DNA of 64,000 nucleotides, from positions 1 through 64,000 of the forward strand of contig NZ_FNEB01000001.1 in the NCBI RefSeq assembly GCF_900100005.1. Reading direction: 5' to 3'. Under the pieces are notes generated by a model. That model was not told where the DNA came from, ran no database searches, and saw only the letters and a program-made list of their open reading frames with translations. This document shows, one piece after another, positions 50,771 through 60,898 of the stretch (its first letter is position 1; every line of letters starts with the position of its first letter). Position numbers and translations under genes: made by a program. The stretch is from Lutimaribacter saemankumensis (lineage in GTDB: Bacteria > Pseudomonadota > Alphaproteobacteria > Rhodobacterales > Rhodobacteraceae).

Positions 50771-51640
50771 GTGGATCTTGTCGTCGCCGTCCTTTTTCAG
50801 CTGACCTATGTCATCGCCAACCTGGCGCTGATCAGCCTCGGGCTTGCCATCATCTTCGGGATGATGCGGGTCATCAACCTTGCCCATGGCGAGTTCCTGA
50901 TGCTGGGCGGGTATACCGTCGTCGTCGCCACGAACCTTGGCGTCAACATCTGGGTGTCGATGCTGATACTGGCCCCGCTGGTGGTCGGTATCATCGGCGT
51001 GATCGTTGAACGCGTTCTGATCCGCTGGCTCTATGGCCGGATGGTCGACACGCTGCTGGCAACATGGGGGCTGTCGCTGTTGCTGGTCGGGATCGTCACC
51101 TCGATCTTCGGGGCCTCGACCGCCACAACCGTGTCGCCGCCGCTGGGAGCCGTGCGGATCGGCGACTACTCGGCCTCGGGCTACGAGCTTTTCCTTATCG
51201 TCATCACCGCCATTCTGCTTTTCGCCGTCTGGCTGACACTGCGCTTCACCAAGCTGGGGCTGCTGGCGCGGGGCACGATGCAGAACGCGGAAATGGCCTC
51301 GTCCCTGGGGGTGTCGACCAGCCGGATCTACATGATCACCTTCGGCCTGGGCGCCGCTGTTTCAGGGCTTGCCGGCGGTCTGCTGGCGCCGATGACGGGC
51401 GTTCTGCCGACGATCGGTGCGACCTATATCGCCAAGGCCTTTATCACCGTCATTTCCGGCGGTGCCGCAATCCTGGCGGGGACCACCGCGGGATCGGTGC
51501 TGCTGGGCGGCATCAACGGGATATTTTCCTTCATCGCGGGGTCGACCTTTGGTGAAATCGCGCTGCTTCTGGCGGCAATCGTTCTTCTCCGCCTGATGCC
51601 GCGCGGCATTACAGGCCGCTTCTTTCGGAAATCGCTATGA
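50771..51640 (+). CDS. urea/amide-type ABC permease (UrtB/LivH-like)
   Basis: A 289-residue branched-chain-type permease: SLGLAIIFGMMRVINLAHGEFLMLGGY at the start, a middle TKLGLLARGTMQNAEMASSLGVSTSRIY, and VISGGAAILAGTTAGSVLLGGI. About eight helices. The start is GTG 50771 with GGAG seven bases upstream; the open frame further upstream is inside the hairpin. Its stop overlaps the next start. Confidence 0.9.
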   Translation: MDLVVAVLFQLTYVIANLALISLGLAIIFGMMRVINLAHGEFLMLGGYTVVVATNLGVNIWVSMLILAPLVVGIIGVIVERVLIRWLYGRMVDTLLATWGLSLLLVGIVTSIFGASTATTVSPPLGAVRIGDYSASGYELFLIVITAILLFAVWLTLRFTKLGLLARGTMQNAEMASSLGVSTSRIYMITFGLGAAVSGLAGGLLAPMTGVLPTIGATYIAKAFITVISGGAAILAGTTAGSVLLGGINGIFSFIAGSTFGEIALLLAAIVLLRLMPRGITGRFFRKSL

Positions 51641-52683
51641 GCAGCAGCATGCTTCGCCAGATGCGCCCGACGCTGGTTTATGCCGTGCTTGGCATCCTGT
51701 TCATGTTCGTGGCGCCGCAGGTGCTGCAGCTTTTCACGATCATCAACCTGACAACCGCGATCGCGCTGGCGATCCTTGCTCTCAGCCTGGCGTTGATCTG
51801 GGGATATGGCGGAATCCTGTGTTTCGGGCAGGTCGCGTTCTTCGGTCTTGGCGCCTATGTCTACACGATTTCCGCGATAAATTTCGGCGGCTCGACGTGG
51901 GCGATCCTGCTGGCGATCCTGATCACCGCGGCTTTCGCGGCTGCGCTGGGATATTTCATTTTCTTCGGGCGCGTGTCCGACGTGTATCTGGGCGTGATCA
52001 CCCTGACCGTCACGCTGATCTTCTTTTCGCTGATCCGGCGCACCTCCGGGCCTGAGTACAAGATCGGCAATGCGCTGCTGGGCGGGTTCAACGGGGTGTC
52101 TTCACCGCCCATAAACCTGCCATGGGATACGCGCACCTTCCTGTTCCCCGAGCAGGTTTTCTATGTCGCGATGGCCGCGCTGATCCTGTGCTACGTCTTT
52201 GTCGGGTGGCTTGTGAACACCAAGTTCGGCCGTGTCTGCGTATCGATCCGCGAGAACGAGCTGCGCGCCGAACTGCTCGGCTATGACATCCGGCTCTACA
52301 AGCTGGGTATCTTCACCATCGGGGCAGGGATCGCCGCAATCGGTGGGGTCATGTTCTGCAACGGCGTGGGGCGGATCACGCCTGACGTGTTCAACCTCTA
52401 TAACGCGGCGCTGACGATCATCTGGGTGATCGTGGGCGGGCGCGGCACGCTGATCGGGCCGATCGGCGCGACCTTCGCGCTGTTCTACCTGACCTCGGCG
52501 CTGGGTGGGCAAACCGTGCTGAACAACAACCTCGTTCTTGGGGTTATCCTGATCATCTTCGTGCTGCTGGTGCCCAAGGGCGTCGCGCCGACGGTGGTCG
52601 ACTGGTTCGGCGCGCGCCGCAGGAAAAAGCCCGGGCGCGTCCGCCGCCGCCGCCGTGGTAACCGCACGGAGGGCGCGCAATGA
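51637..52683 (+). CDS. urea/amide-type ABC permease (UrtC/LivM-like)
   Basis: A 348-residue permease with about ten helices. Marks are LALIWGYGGILCFGQVAFFGLGAY, GRVSDVYLGVITLTVTLIF, VCVSIRENELRAELLGYDIRLYKLGIF and WVIVGGRGTLIGPIGATFAL. The C-terminus is a strongly basic tail of about 20 residues (RRRKKPGRVRRRRRG) that would face the cytoplasm. It overlaps both neighbours by four bases. Confidence 0.92.
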   Translation: MSSSMLRQMRPTLVYAVLGILFMFVAPQVLQLFTIINLTTAIALAILALSLALIWGYGGILCFGQVAFFGLGAYVYTISAINFGGSTWAILLAILITAAFAAALGYFIFFGRVSDVYLGVITLTVTLIFFSLIRRTSGPEYKIGNALLGGFNGVSSPPINLPWDTRTFLFPEQVFYVAMAALILCYVFVGWLVNTKFGRVCVSIRENELRAELLGYDIRLYKLGIFTIGAGIAAIGGVMFCNGVGRITPDVFNLYNAALTIIWVIVGGRGTLIGPIGATFALFYLTSALGGQTVLNNNLVLGVILIIFVLLVPKGVAPTVVDWFGARRRKKPGRVRRRRRGNRTEGAQ

Positions 52684-53408
52684 CACGTCAACGTGGTGAG
52701 GTCGTCGTCGAAACCCGGGATCTTTGCATGCATTTCGGTGGCGTGCGCGCCGTCGATCAGGTGGATTTTTCGCTCTTCGACAAGGAATTGCGCTGCCTGA
52801 TCGGGCCGAACGGCGCTGGCAAATCCACCTTTTTCAAATGCCTGACTGGCCAGCTGACGCCGACATCCGGCGAGGTGATCATCCGCGGCCAGCCGATGAC
52901 CGGGGCCGAGCCGTTCGAAGTGGCCAGCCTGGGCGTCGGGATCAAGACGCAGGTGCCGAACGTCTTTGACGGATTGACCGCCGAGGAAAACATATGGCTC
53001 GCCGCGCGGCGCTGGCATGGCGACGCACGATCCCGCAGCCTGACGGCCGAAACGATCGAACGTCTGAAGCTGGGTGACATACGGCGCACCCTTGTCGGGC
53101 AGTTGGCACACGGGCAGCGCCAGTGGGTCGAACTTGGCATGGTCGTCGCGGCCGAACCCTGGCTTGTCCTACTCGATGAACCCGCCGCCGGCATGACCCA
53201 TGAAGAAACCTACAGAACCGTCGAGCTGATCGAAGAGATCAACAAGACCTCGGCCCTGATCGTGGTCGAGCATGACATGCAGTTCATCCGCATGATCTCG
53301 CGCACGGTCACATTGTTTCACGAAGGGCGCATCCTGATGCAGGACACGATGGAGGCGATATCCGCCGACCCCCGCGCGCGCGAAGTCTATCTGGGGCACC
53401 GGGCATGA
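52680..53408 (+). CDS. urea/amide-type ABC ATPase (UrtD-like)
   Basis: The 242-residue ATPase has Walker A GPNGAGKSTFFKCLTG, a variant signature LAHGQRQWVELGMVVA (as usual for UrtD) and Walker B LVLLDEPAAGMTHEE, ending with EHDMQFIRMIS. It is one of two ATPases of the importer; the other is the fusion protein encoded next, with a four-base overlap. Confidence 0.93.
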   Translation: MTRQRGEVVVETRDLCMHFGGVRAVDQVDFSLFDKELRCLIGPNGAGKSTFFKCLTGQLTPTSGEVIIRGQPMTGAEPFEVASLGVGIKTQVPNVFDGLTAEENIWLAARRWHGDARSRSLTAETIERLKLGDIRRTLVGQLAHGQRQWVELGMVVAAEPWLVLLDEPAAGMTHEETYRTVELIEEINKTSALIVVEHDMQFIRMISRTVTLFHEGRILMQDTMEAISADPRAREVYLGHRA

Positions 53409-55801
53409 GCGCGCTGTTGAAAGTTTCCGGTCTCAGGGCGGGCTATGGCCGGGTGCCGGTTCTGCACGGGGTCGACCTGTCGGTCGAGGACGGCGAGATC
53501 CTCGGCATCCTGGGCCATAACGGCATGGGCAAGTCCACGCTGCTCAAGGCGCTTATGGGCATCATTCCCGCCAAGGGCGGCAGCATGATGTTCGACGGGC
53601 AGGACATCGGGCGGCTTCGGTCCTCGGGGCGGGCACAGCTTGGCATCGGTTACGTGCCGCAGGGCAGGGGGATCTTTCCCAACCTCAGCGTTCGCGACAA
53701 CCTGCGCATGGGCATCGCCGCGCATGACATGGACGAGGACGAGGCGATAGACCGCGTGCTTGCCGACTTTCCCCGCCTGGAACGCCTGATGGATCGCGAA
53801 GGCGGCGCGCTTTCGGGGGGCGAACAACAATTGCTGGCGCTTGCCCGCTGCCTTGTGTCCGACCCGGACATGATCCTGCTGGACGAACCGACGGAGGGCA
53901 TCCAGCCGTCGATCATCGACGAGATCATCGACCTTCTGAAGGAACTGAACCGCCGCGAAGGGTTGAGCATCGTCCTGGTCGAACAGAGCCTCGATTTCAT
54001 CACGGCCCTGTCCGACCGCATCCTGCTGATCCAGAAGGGCAAGATCATGGGCGAGGTGTCGGGCTCGGAAGCCGCCGATCCTGCCCTGATCGAAGAATTC
54101 ACCGGCCTTGGCGCAGGCGGCGGGAAAACCGCAATGCCTGCCTCCGGCGCTCTGGACGCACTCAAAAGAGATGCATCCGCTGCGCCTGCTGCCCCATCTC
54201 ACAGTCCCGCCGTGCGGCACGCGTTGCCCTCGGCCACGCCGCACAAGGCCGCTGCTCCGGCCCCGTTGCAAGAAAGGATGTCCTACATGACCGTCCAACG
54301 CCCCACACACGCGCAGATGAAGGAAATCGTCGCCGAACTGGGCATGCACATGTCGGATGCGCGTATCCAGGAGTTCCTGGACGTGATGCAGGGCACGCTC
54401 GATGCCTACGACATCGTCGACTCTCTGCCCGATTACCTTCCGCCGGTCCTTTATCCGCGCACCTCGGGCCACCGGCCCACGCCGGACGAAAACCCGATGA
54501 ACGCCTGGTACGTCAAGACCGAGATCAAGGGCGCGCCGCGAGGGCCGCTGCTGGGTCGGACCGTCGCTCTCAAAGACAACGTGTGCCTGGCCGGCGTTCC
54601 GATGATGAACGGGGCCTCCACGCTCAAGGGCTATACGCCCGATATCGACGCCACCATCGTCACCCGCCTTCTGGATGCAGGCGCGACGATCGTCGGCAAG
54701 GCGCATTGCGAATATTTCTGCCTGTCGGGCGGCAGCCACACCAACGCCACCGGCGCCGTGCACAACCCGCACAAGCAGGGGTATTCGGCGGGCGGTTCGT
54801 CCTCGGGGTCGGGGGCGCTGGTGGGGGCGGGGCTGGTCGACATGGCCATCGGCGGCGACCAGGGCGGGTCGATCCGCATGCCCGCGTCCTTCTGCGGGGT
54901 CTACGGGATGAAGCCGACCCACGGTCTGGTGCCCTATTCGGGGATCATGCCAATCGAAAACACCATCGACCACGCCGGGCCGATGACCCAGACGGTGATG
55001 GACAATGCCCTGATGCTCGAGGTGATCGCGGGCGCGGACGGGCTGGACCCGCGCCAGTACGATGTGCGCACCGACCGATACACCGCCTCGGTCAATCGTG
55101 GCGCTTCGGGGCTGCGGATCGGCGTGGTCAAGGAGGGCTTTGGCCACGAACAATCCGAGGCCGATGTCGATGCCAAGGTCCGTGCCGGTGCCGAGCTGTT
55201 CCGCAAGCTGGGCGCGACGGTCGATGACATCTCGATCCCGTGGCACCTCCATGGCCCCGCGATCTGGACGCCAATCGGGCTGGAAGGGCTGACCAACCAG
55301 ATGATGATCGGCAACGGTTTTGGCACCGGATGGGAAGGGCTCTATACAACGTCGCTGCTGGATTATCACTCGAACTGGCGGTCGCGCGCGGACGAGCTGT
55401 CGGACACGCTGAAAATCTCGATGTTCGTGGGGCAGTATCACCTCAAGCACACGCGCGGGCGCTATTATGCAAAGGCGCAGAACCTCGCGCGGCAACTGCG
55501 CGAGGAATACAACAAGGTGCTGGCCTCCTACGACCTGTTGCTGATGCCGACCACGCCGATGAAGGCCACCCCGCTGCCGCCGCCCGACAGCTCGCTTGCG
55601 CTCTGGACGCAGCGCGCGTTCGAGATGCTGCCCAACACCGCGCCGTTCGACGTGACCGGGCACCCGGCAATGTCAATCCCCTGCGGGATGTCGGATGGCT
55701 TGCCGGTCGGGTTGCAACTGATCGGCCGCCGCTACGAGGAAAGCACGATATACCGCGCGGCGGGCGCGTTTGAACAAGCCGGCGACTGGCGCCAGATGTA
55801 A
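53405..55801 (+). CDS. fusion: importer ATPase (UrtE-like) plus amidase-signature enzyme
   Basis: The 798-residue protein begins with a full LivF/UrtE ATPase (about 1-240: Walker [15 protein letters not shown], signature [15 protein letters not shown], Walker [12 protein letters not shown]). An Ala/Pro-rich linker (about 240-290) follows, then a complete amidase (about 295-798) with catalytic Lys in [10 protein letters not shown] and Ser residues in [12 protein letters not shown] and [16 protein letters not shown]. The amidase resembles nitrile-pathway enantioselective amidases of Rhodococcus, including the helical N-terminal part. An internal ATG at 54287 (residue 295) with AAAGGA eight bases upstream could also yield free amidase. 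The fusion would hydrolyse the amide where it enters the cytoplasm. Confidence 0.92.
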   Translation: MSALLKVSGLRAGYGRVPVLHGVDLSVEDGEILGILGHNGMGKSTLLKALMGIIPAKGGSMMFDGQDIGRLRSSGRAQLGIGYVPQGRGIFPNLSVRDNLRMGIAAHDMDEDEAIDRVLADFPRLERLMDREGGALSGGEQQLLALARCLVSDPDMILLDEPTEGIQPSIIDEIIDLLKELNRREGLSIVLVEQSLDFITALSDRILLIQKGKIMGEVSGSEAADPALIEEFTGLGAGGGKTAMPASGALDALKRDASAAPAAPSHSPAVRHALPSATPHKAAAPAPLQERMSYMTVQRPTHAQMKEIVAELGMHMSDARIQEFLDVMQGTLDAYDIVDSLPDYLPPVLYPRTSGHRPTPDENPMNAWYVKTEIKGAPRGPLLGRTVALKDNVCLAGVPMMNGASTLKGYTPDIDATIVTRLLDAGATIVGKAHCEYFCLSGGSHTNATGAVHNPHKQGYSAGGSSSGSGALVGAGLVDMAIGGDQGGSIRMPASFCGVYGMKPTHGLVPYSGIMPIENTIDHAGPMTQTVMDNALMLEVIAGADGLDPRQYDVRTDRYTASVNRGASGLRIGVVKEGFGHEQSEADVDAKVRAGAELFRKLGATVDDISIPWHLHGPAIWTPIGLEGLTNQMMIGNGFGTGWEGLYTTSLLDYHSNWRSRADELSDTLKISMFVGQYHLKHTRGRYYAKAQNLARQLREEYNKVLASYDLLLMPTTPMKATPLPPPDSSLALWTQRAFEMLPNTAPFDVTGHPAMSIPCGMSDGLPVGLQLIGRRYEESTIYRAAGAFEQAGDWRQM

Positions 55802-55818
55802 GACCGGGAAAGGACCGC

Positions 55819-57537
55819 ATGCCCATGTCGGCACGGGTTTCATCGCAGCCGGGTATACGCCCGGCAAACGGCCTGTCCCATGTGGCGGGATCGACCGAAC
55901 GCCCCTTGGTCGACGCTACGATCCCCGCCTTTCTGGCCGAGGTCGTCCGGCGTCACGGCGACCGCACTGCGGCCGTTTTCCGCCAGACAGGCGACCGCTG
56001 GAGCTATGCCGAATTCGCCCGGCTGGTCGACCGGTTGGCCGCGGGGCTTTTGTCGATCGGCATCTACAAGGGGGACCGGGTGGGCATATGGTCGCCCAAC
56101 CGCCCCGAATGGCTGCTGGCGCAATTCGCGACCGCGCGGATCGGCGCGATCCTTGTGAACATCAACCCGGCCTACCGCACCTCGGAGCTGGAATATGCGC
56201 TGAACAAGGCAGGCGTGTCCTGCCTGATCGTCGCGCCGCAGTTCAAGACTTCGGACTACATGGCCATGCTGGCCGAGCTTGCCCCGGAAATGGCAAGCGG
56301 CCCGCCCGAGCGGCTGAATATCGCCAGACTGCCGTCGCTGCGCAGCGTGGTGCAGCTGGGGCCGAACCCGCGCGCAGGCGCGATGTCGTTCGACGCGGTG
56401 ATGGCGCGGGGCGGGCGCACGATGCGGGCGCGGCTCGATGCCATCGGCGCGGGTCTGCGCCCGGACGACGCGATCAACATCCAGTTCACCAGTGGCACCA
56501 CGGGCGCGCCCAAGGGCGCGACGCTCAGCCACAAGAACATTGTCAACAACGCGATCTCCACCGCCCGTGCGATGCGGCTGCGCCCGGGCGAGGGGCTGTG
56601 CATTCCCGTGCCTTTCTATCACTGTTTCGGCATGGTCCTGGGCAATCTGGCGGCCTGCGCTTATGGCGCAACGATGGTGATCCCCGGCGAGGCCTTCGAC
56701 GCCCGCGACACGCTGGCCGCCATAGACGCCGAAGGCTGCGCCGCCGTGCATGGGGTGCCGACGATGTTCCAGGCCATGCTGGATCACCCGGAGTTCGACC
56801 GGTTCGACATGCGCAGCCTGCGCACCGGCATCATGGCGGGCGCGCCATGCCCCGAGCCGCTGATGCGCCGCGTCATGACCCAGATGCATTGCCGCCAGAT
56901 CACCATCGGCTACGGCATGACGGAAACCAGCCCGATCTCGTTCCAGTCGGCGGTGGACGACCCTATCGACCGGCGCGTATCCACCGTGGGGCGCATCCAG
57001 CCCCACGCCGAATGCAAGGTGGTGGATGAAGAGGGGCGCACGGTTCCTATCGGCCAGCAGGGTGAATTGCTGACGCGCGGCTATCTGGTGATGAAGGGCT
57101 ACTGGAACGACCCCGAACGCACGGCCGAGGCAATCCAGGGCGGCTGGATGCATACCGGCGATCTCGCCACCATCGACGCCGACGGCTATTGCCGGATCAC
57201 GGGCCGGTCCAAGGATATGCTGATCCGGGGCGGGGAAAACATCTATCCCGCCGAAATCGAAGAGTTCCTGTCAGGCCATCCCGACATCGCGCAGGCGCAG
57301 GTTTTCGGGCTGCCCGATCCGAAATACGGGGAAGAGGTCGCCGCCTGGATCATACTGCGTCCCGGCGCGGCCATGACCGAAGACGCCCTGCGCGACTGGT
57401 GCCGGGGCAAGATCGCCCATTACAAGATCCCGCGACATGTCCGGTTTGTTGCCGAGATGCCGATGACCGTCACCGGAAAACCGCAGAAATTCGTGATGCG
57501 CGACCAGATGACAAAAGAGCTTGGCCTGACGGGCTGA
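55819..57537 (+). CDS. acyl-CoA synthetase, AMP-binding family
   Basis: The 572-residue enzyme has the AMP-binding P-loop [30 protein letters not shown], the hinge block [36 protein letters not shown] and a C-terminal catalytic Lys in [10 protein letters not shown]. It activates a carboxylate to acyl-AMP and then to acyl-CoA. Placed 17 bases after the amidase fusion, it likely activates the acid released from the imported amide. Chain length and aromatic character cannot be fixed from the sequence. Confidence 0.92.
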   Translation: MPMSARVSSQPGIRPANGLSHVAGSTERPLVDATIPAFLAEVVRRHGDRTAAVFRQTGDRWSYAEFARLVDRLAAGLLSIGIYKGDRVGIWSPNRPEWLLAQFATARIGAILVNINPAYRTSELEYALNKAGVSCLIVAPQFKTSDYMAMLAELAPEMASGPPERLNIARLPSLRSVVQLGPNPRAGAMSFDAVMARGGRTMRARLDAIGAGLRPDDAINIQFTSGTTGAPKGATLSHKNIVNNAISTARAMRLRPGEGLCIPVPFYHCFGMVLGNLAACAYGATMVIPGEAFDARDTLAAIDAEGCAAVHGVPTMFQAMLDHPEFDRFDMRSLRTGIMAGAPCPEPLMRRVMTQMHCRQITIGYGMTETSPISFQSAVDDPIDRRVSTVGRIQPHAECKVVDEEGRTVPIGQQGELLTRGYLVMKGYWNDPERTAEAIQGGWMHTGDLATIDADGYCRITGRSKDMLIRGGENIYPAEIEEFLSGHPDIAQAQVFGLPDPKYGEEVAAWIILRPGAAMTEDALRDWCRGKIAHYKIPRHVRFVAEMPMTVTGKPQKFVMRDQMTKELGLTG

Positions 57538-57558
57538 GCCGCCGCAAAGGAGCAGCCG

Positions 57559-57855
57559 ATGTTCACCCTTACCGCGATCCTGCGCGCCAAGCCCGGTCAC
57601 GAGGACAAGGTGAAAGCCGCGCTGTTGAAGGTCGGCGCTTTCGCGCGCGAACAGGAGCCGGACACGGCCGGTTTCTTTGTCTCGCAATCGGCCGAAGATG
57701 CACGCGTTTTCGTCACGCATGAACGCTTCGCCGATCAGGCCGCGATGGACCGCCACAACCAAGGCGCCGGATCGAAGGGGTTCTTCGCCGAGGCGGGCGA
57801 TCTTTTGGACGGCCCGGTCACCGTGGTAACCGGCCCCGAGATTTTCGAAAAGTGA
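57559..57855 (+). CDS. antibiotic-biosynthesis-monooxygenase-fold (ABM) protein
   Basis: A 98-residue ferredoxin-like protein: MFTLTAILRAKPGHEDKVKA, ALLKVGAFAREQEPDTAGFF and VFVTHERFADQAAMDRHNQG match the ABM family, cofactor-free small monooxygenases or isomerase-like proteins. It is last on this strand after the ligase gene (21 bases) and ends five bases from the convergent SDR gene. The role is unknown. Confidence 0.85.
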   Translation: MFTLTAILRAKPGHEDKVKAALLKVGAFAREQEPDTAGFFVSQSAEDARVFVTHERFADQAAMDRHNQGAGSKGFFAEAGDLLDGPVTVVTGPEIFEK

Positions 57856-57859
57856 CCTC

Positions 57860-58621
57860 TTAAAGCTGCACGCCCTTCGTCAGCGCCCCGTCGATCACAA
57901 GGTTCGTGCCGCTGGTAAAGCTGGATGCAGGCGAGGCCAGGAAAACGACGCCGCGGGCGATTTCCTCGGGGCGGGCCATGCGGCCCATCGGGTTCATCGC
58001 CAGCGCCCCCTTGAACAGGTCGGGGTTGTTCTGTTCGATCGACTGCCAGATGCCGCCCTCGAAATAGGTGTTTCCGGGCGACACGGTGTTGGCGCGGATG
58101 CCCATCGGTGCCAGCTTCATCGCCAGACCCTGCGCGTAATGCACCAGCGCCGCCTTGAACGCGCCATAGGCCGGTCCGGTGAAATCGACCTCGCGCCCCG
58201 AAACGGACGAGATCAGCGTGATCGACGCCGCGCTGGATTTCTCCAACCAGGGCATCGCCGCATTCACCAGGCGGACGGAATGCATCATGTCCGTCTCGAA
58301 CCCCGATTTCCATGCGGCCTCGTCATCGGCCACGGCCAGCGCCGAGACATTGCCGACCACCATGTCGATCCCGCCAAGGGCGGCCGCGCTGTCCTGCACC
58401 CAGGATTTCAGCGCATGCGCGTTCGACACGTCCACCGCGCGGCCGAAGACCGGAACGCCCTTTGTCTTGAGCTGCTCAACCGTTTCGGTGACGCCCGTGG
58501 CGTCGCGCGCGCAAACCGATACCGCAGCACCTTCTTCCGCGAAAATCCGGGCGCAATGCAGCCCGATCCCCTTGGTGCCGCCCGTGACCAGAACACGCAG
58601 TCCGTTCAATCCCAGATCCAT
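57860..58621 (-). CDS. SDR-family oxidoreductase
   Basis: The 253-residue SDR starts GLRVLVTGGTKGIGLHCARI. It has GNVSAL in place of NNAG, and a catalytic Ser..Tyr..Lys in SSVSGREVDFTGPAYGAFK, with a C-terminal TSGTNLVIDGALT. ATG 58619-58621 follows AAGGAG; longer frames upstream are not supported. It shares direction with the acetamidase gene 31 bases upstream, so it may act on the same compound class. Confidence 0.85.
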   Translation of the reverse strand: MDLGLNGLRVLVTGGTKGIGLHCARIFAEEGAAVSVCARDATGVTETVEQLKTKGVPVFGRAVDVSNAHALKSWVQDSAAALGGIDMVVGNVSALAVADDEAAWKSGFETDMMHSVRLVNAAMPWLEKSSAASITLISSVSGREVDFTGPAYGAFKAALVHYAQGLAMKLAPMGIRANTVSPGNTYFEGGIWQSIEQNNPDLFKGALAMNPMGRMARPEEIARGVVFLASPASSFTSGTNLVIDGALTKGVQL

Positions 58622-58652
58622 GCCGAATCTCCTTGTCTCGTGTCCCGATCTG

Positions 58653-59636
58653 TTAGCCGAGGTATGTCTTGAGCATCGAAGCGCCCAGCGAATATTTCGG
58701 GTCCACCATGTTTCCGACGCGCATCTTGCCGGCCTGCGTGGCCAGGAAATAGGCCTCGGATTCCTCAAACCCGTAGTCGTCGACCATCCAGCGGATCAGA
58801 TCGCGATAGGCCATGCGCGCGGCGTCTTCCATCGGGCGGGCAGATCCCACCGACATGATGAAATCCTCGGTTTCCAGCCGAACGCCCGGGATCGCCCAAT
58901 CCTTGATCACGTCGATCTGCACGGTCACGGTGGCCGGTATTTCCACCGCAACGCCGCAAAGCTCGCCATCGCCCTGCCGTCCGTGGCAATCGCCGATGTA
59001 GAAAAACGCTTCGTCGCGCTGCACCGGGAAATAGATCACCGCACCCGGTGCCACGTCAGGCAGGTCCATGTTGCCGCCATAGAAATCGGGCACCAGCGAC
59101 GAGATCGCCTCGATCTCGGGGCTGACGCCCATCGTGCCGACGAAGGGTTCGTAGGGCAGGGTGATCCTGTCCGAGAATTTCACGCCATCGGGCGTCACTT
59201 CCATCTTCTTGACGCGTTCGGCGATCGGCGCGTTCAGATGCGTCAGGCCCGTGGCCACCAGCCCGCCGAAATCGGGGATCAGCGCGGTGGTGCCCGCAGG
59301 CTGCGGCCCCCTTGGCAGCAGGCTGTGGATATAGACCGCCAAGACATCGCCCTTCTTCGCGCCCTTTACGGCAATGGGGCCGTTTTGCGGGTTCACGAAG
59401 GGCATGTTCAGCACTTTCGACGGCAGGTCATCCTCGGTCTTGACCGCACCGCCAAAGGCATCGAGCGTTTCGACCGCGATCACGTCGCCCGGGTCAATGG
59501 TCAGCACCGGGTCGGCATATGGCCCGTAAACGTAATGGTAGGCACCTTGCGCGTCTTCGCTGAGGTGATGGTGCGCGCCGGCATTGGCCTTTGCCACACC
59601 GCGTTGCCCCATCACGGAGGATGCAAGCCAGGTCAT
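58653..59636 (-). CDS. acetamidase/formamidase family enzyme
   Basis: The 327-residue protein resembles FmdA/AmdA: HHHLSEDAQGAYHYVYGPYADPVLTI, PGDVIAVETLDAFGG, KKGDVLAVYIHSL, GDCHGRQGDGELCGVAVEI and GSARPMEDAARMAYRDLIRW. These zinc-dependent enzymes hydrolyse short-chain amides to acid and ammonia. It is unrelated in fold to the amidase fused to the importer, so the island encodes two separate amide hydrolases. ATG 59636 follows AGGGGG. Transcription runs toward the SDR gene. Confidence 0.88.
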   Translation of the reverse strand: MTWLASSVMGQRGVAKANAGAHHHLSEDAQGAYHYVYGPYADPVLTIDPGDVIAVETLDAFGGAVKTEDDLPSKVLNMPFVNPQNGPIAVKGAKKGDVLAVYIHSLLPRGPQPAGTTALIPDFGGLVATGLTHLNAPIAERVKKMEVTPDGVKFSDRITLPYEPFVGTMGVSPEIEAISSLVPDFYGGNMDLPDVAPGAVIYFPVQRDEAFFYIGDCHGRQGDGELCGVAVEIPATVTVQIDVIKDWAIPGVRLETEDFIMSVGSARPMEDAARMAYRDLIRWMVDDYGFEESEAYFLATQAGKMRVGNMVDPKYSLGASMLKTYLG

Positions 59637-59770
59637 CGTGAACCCCCTGTCTGAATGATGTGAATGGATGATATACCGCAATCGGCAAAAGGCCAGCGTG
59701 GCTTGTGCTCCGATGGCCCGATGGCGCAGCGAAACCATTCATCAGACGCGGTGAAGGGTGCGTAATGCGG

Positions 59771-60643
59771 TCAGGCCGCGTGCTTGCGCGCCTGCGCGCA
59801 ATGGGCCGCGATCTGCGAGCGTGTGGTCAGCCACAGCGACGGGTCGGCCTTGCAAAGCGCGGCGATCTCGTCGATCGCCCAGGCGGCCGCCGGACGGCCA
59901 TAGCAATGGCCATGGGCAAAGATGTCCAGGATGATCGTTTCGGGCGGTTGCCGCCTGATCCCGTCCAGCGATTCGCGGAACATTTCGACGAACTGGCCGG
60001 GGGTGCGGCCAAAGCGCATCGCGTGCGGAAGGTCGTTGAATTCGACCGACATTGGGATCGCGAGTATCTCGGCCTCTCCGAACCGTTGCAGATAGGGCAG
60101 ATCGGCGTCGATCACGTCCCCATGCCAGGCATAACCCTCTTCGGCGAACATGCGCTGGATGTCCGGCCCGGATGTCACGCGCGGGCTTATCCACCCCTTG
60201 GGCCTGTGCCCCGTCGCGCCCTCGATCAGAGAGGTGCTGCGGCGGATCGAATGTCTTGCTTCTTCCGCTGTCAGCGTCGGAAAAACCATGTCCTGTGCCA
60301 TGCCATGGGCGACGATCTCATGCCCCCGCGCGGAAAACTGGCGCAACTGCGCGGGATGTGTTTCGGCAACCCGCCCCGACGTCATCAGCGTCGCGGCAAT
60401 CCCCCGGCGTTCCAGGATGTCCACCAGGCGCGGAATTCCGTGGGTCGCGTTATACTGCCCATAGCTGTCCGCATTGGGGTCGAACAGCCCGTCGCGCAGC
60501 ACGTTGCCCATCGGGCCCACGCCGGAGGTCACGCCCGGAGACCACATTTCGTAGGCGAGATTGAAGACCACGGCGATCCGGCGATCATCGGGCCAGGTCA
60601 GGTCCGGTGACAGGTGTTGTATCTCGAACGCCTCTTTGGCCAT
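59771..60643 (-). CDS. polysaccharide-deacetylase-fold hydrolase (PuuE-like)
   Basis: A 290-residue NodB-fold protein: IAVVFNLAYEMW, YGQYNATHGIPRLVDILERRGIAATLMTSG, ARGHEIVAHGMAQD and GWISPRVTSGPDIQRMFAEEGYAW. The usual TFDDG strand reads VFNLAYEMW, as in the allantoinase-like PuuE branch, which cleaves cyclic amides rather than sugar acetyl groups. An amide- or ureide-type substrate would suit the island; inference only. ATG 60643 with GAAGGA is favoured over an upstream frame. Confidence 0.8.
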   Translation of the reverse strand: MAKEAFEIQHLSPDLTWPDDRRIAVVFNLAYEMWSPGVTSGVGPMGNVLRDGLFDPNADSYGQYNATHGIPRLVDILERRGIAATLMTSGRVAETHPAQLRQFSARGHEIVAHGMAQDMVFPTLTAEEARHSIRRSTSLIEGATGHRPKGWISPRVTSGPDIQRMFAEEGYAWHGDVIDADLPYLQRFGEAEILAIPMSVEFNDLPHAMRFGRTPGQFVEMFRESLDGIRRQPPETIILDIFAHGHCYGRPAAAWAIDEIAALCKADPSLWLTTRSQIAAHCAQARKHAA

Positions 60644-60763
60644 GCGCAGTCCTTCGCAGTGTGTGGATTCAGATGTGGAAACCCGGGTTTCGAACAGTCT
60701 AAGGCGCACATCTGGCTGAGGGAACTTCATTCCTTTCACACGATGCTGCACCATTTTCACGTC

Positions 60764-60793
60764 GCATCATGCACCACGTGCATGTTATGATGC
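60764..60793. promoter_or_regulatory. strong nested palindrome upstream of the TRAP operon
   Basis: CATGCAC-cac-GTGCATG (60768-60784) is a perfect 7+3+7 dyad. It lies inside a wider inverted repeat GCATCAT (60764-60770) / ATGATGC (60787-60793). A further half site, ATGCAC, follows at 60799. The element is in the 255-base divergent gap between the deacetylase-fold gene and the TRAP operon and is a likely operator for both. Confidence 0.7.
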
Positions 60794-60898
60794 GGTTTAT
60801 GCACTGTTTGCATTACACATCCTGTGTGTAGGCTTCGCCCATATGTTCGGGTGTCGGCAGTTTCCGGCCCCGGGCACGCATCAAAGGGAGGACACCTG

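Noticed and set aside
53387-55663. 758-residue open frame on the minus strand, antisense to the ATPase-amidase gene
   Set aside because: It is a shadow of a GC-rich real gene; its protein is His/Arg/Gln-rich without domains, while the opposite strand has full catalytic motifs.
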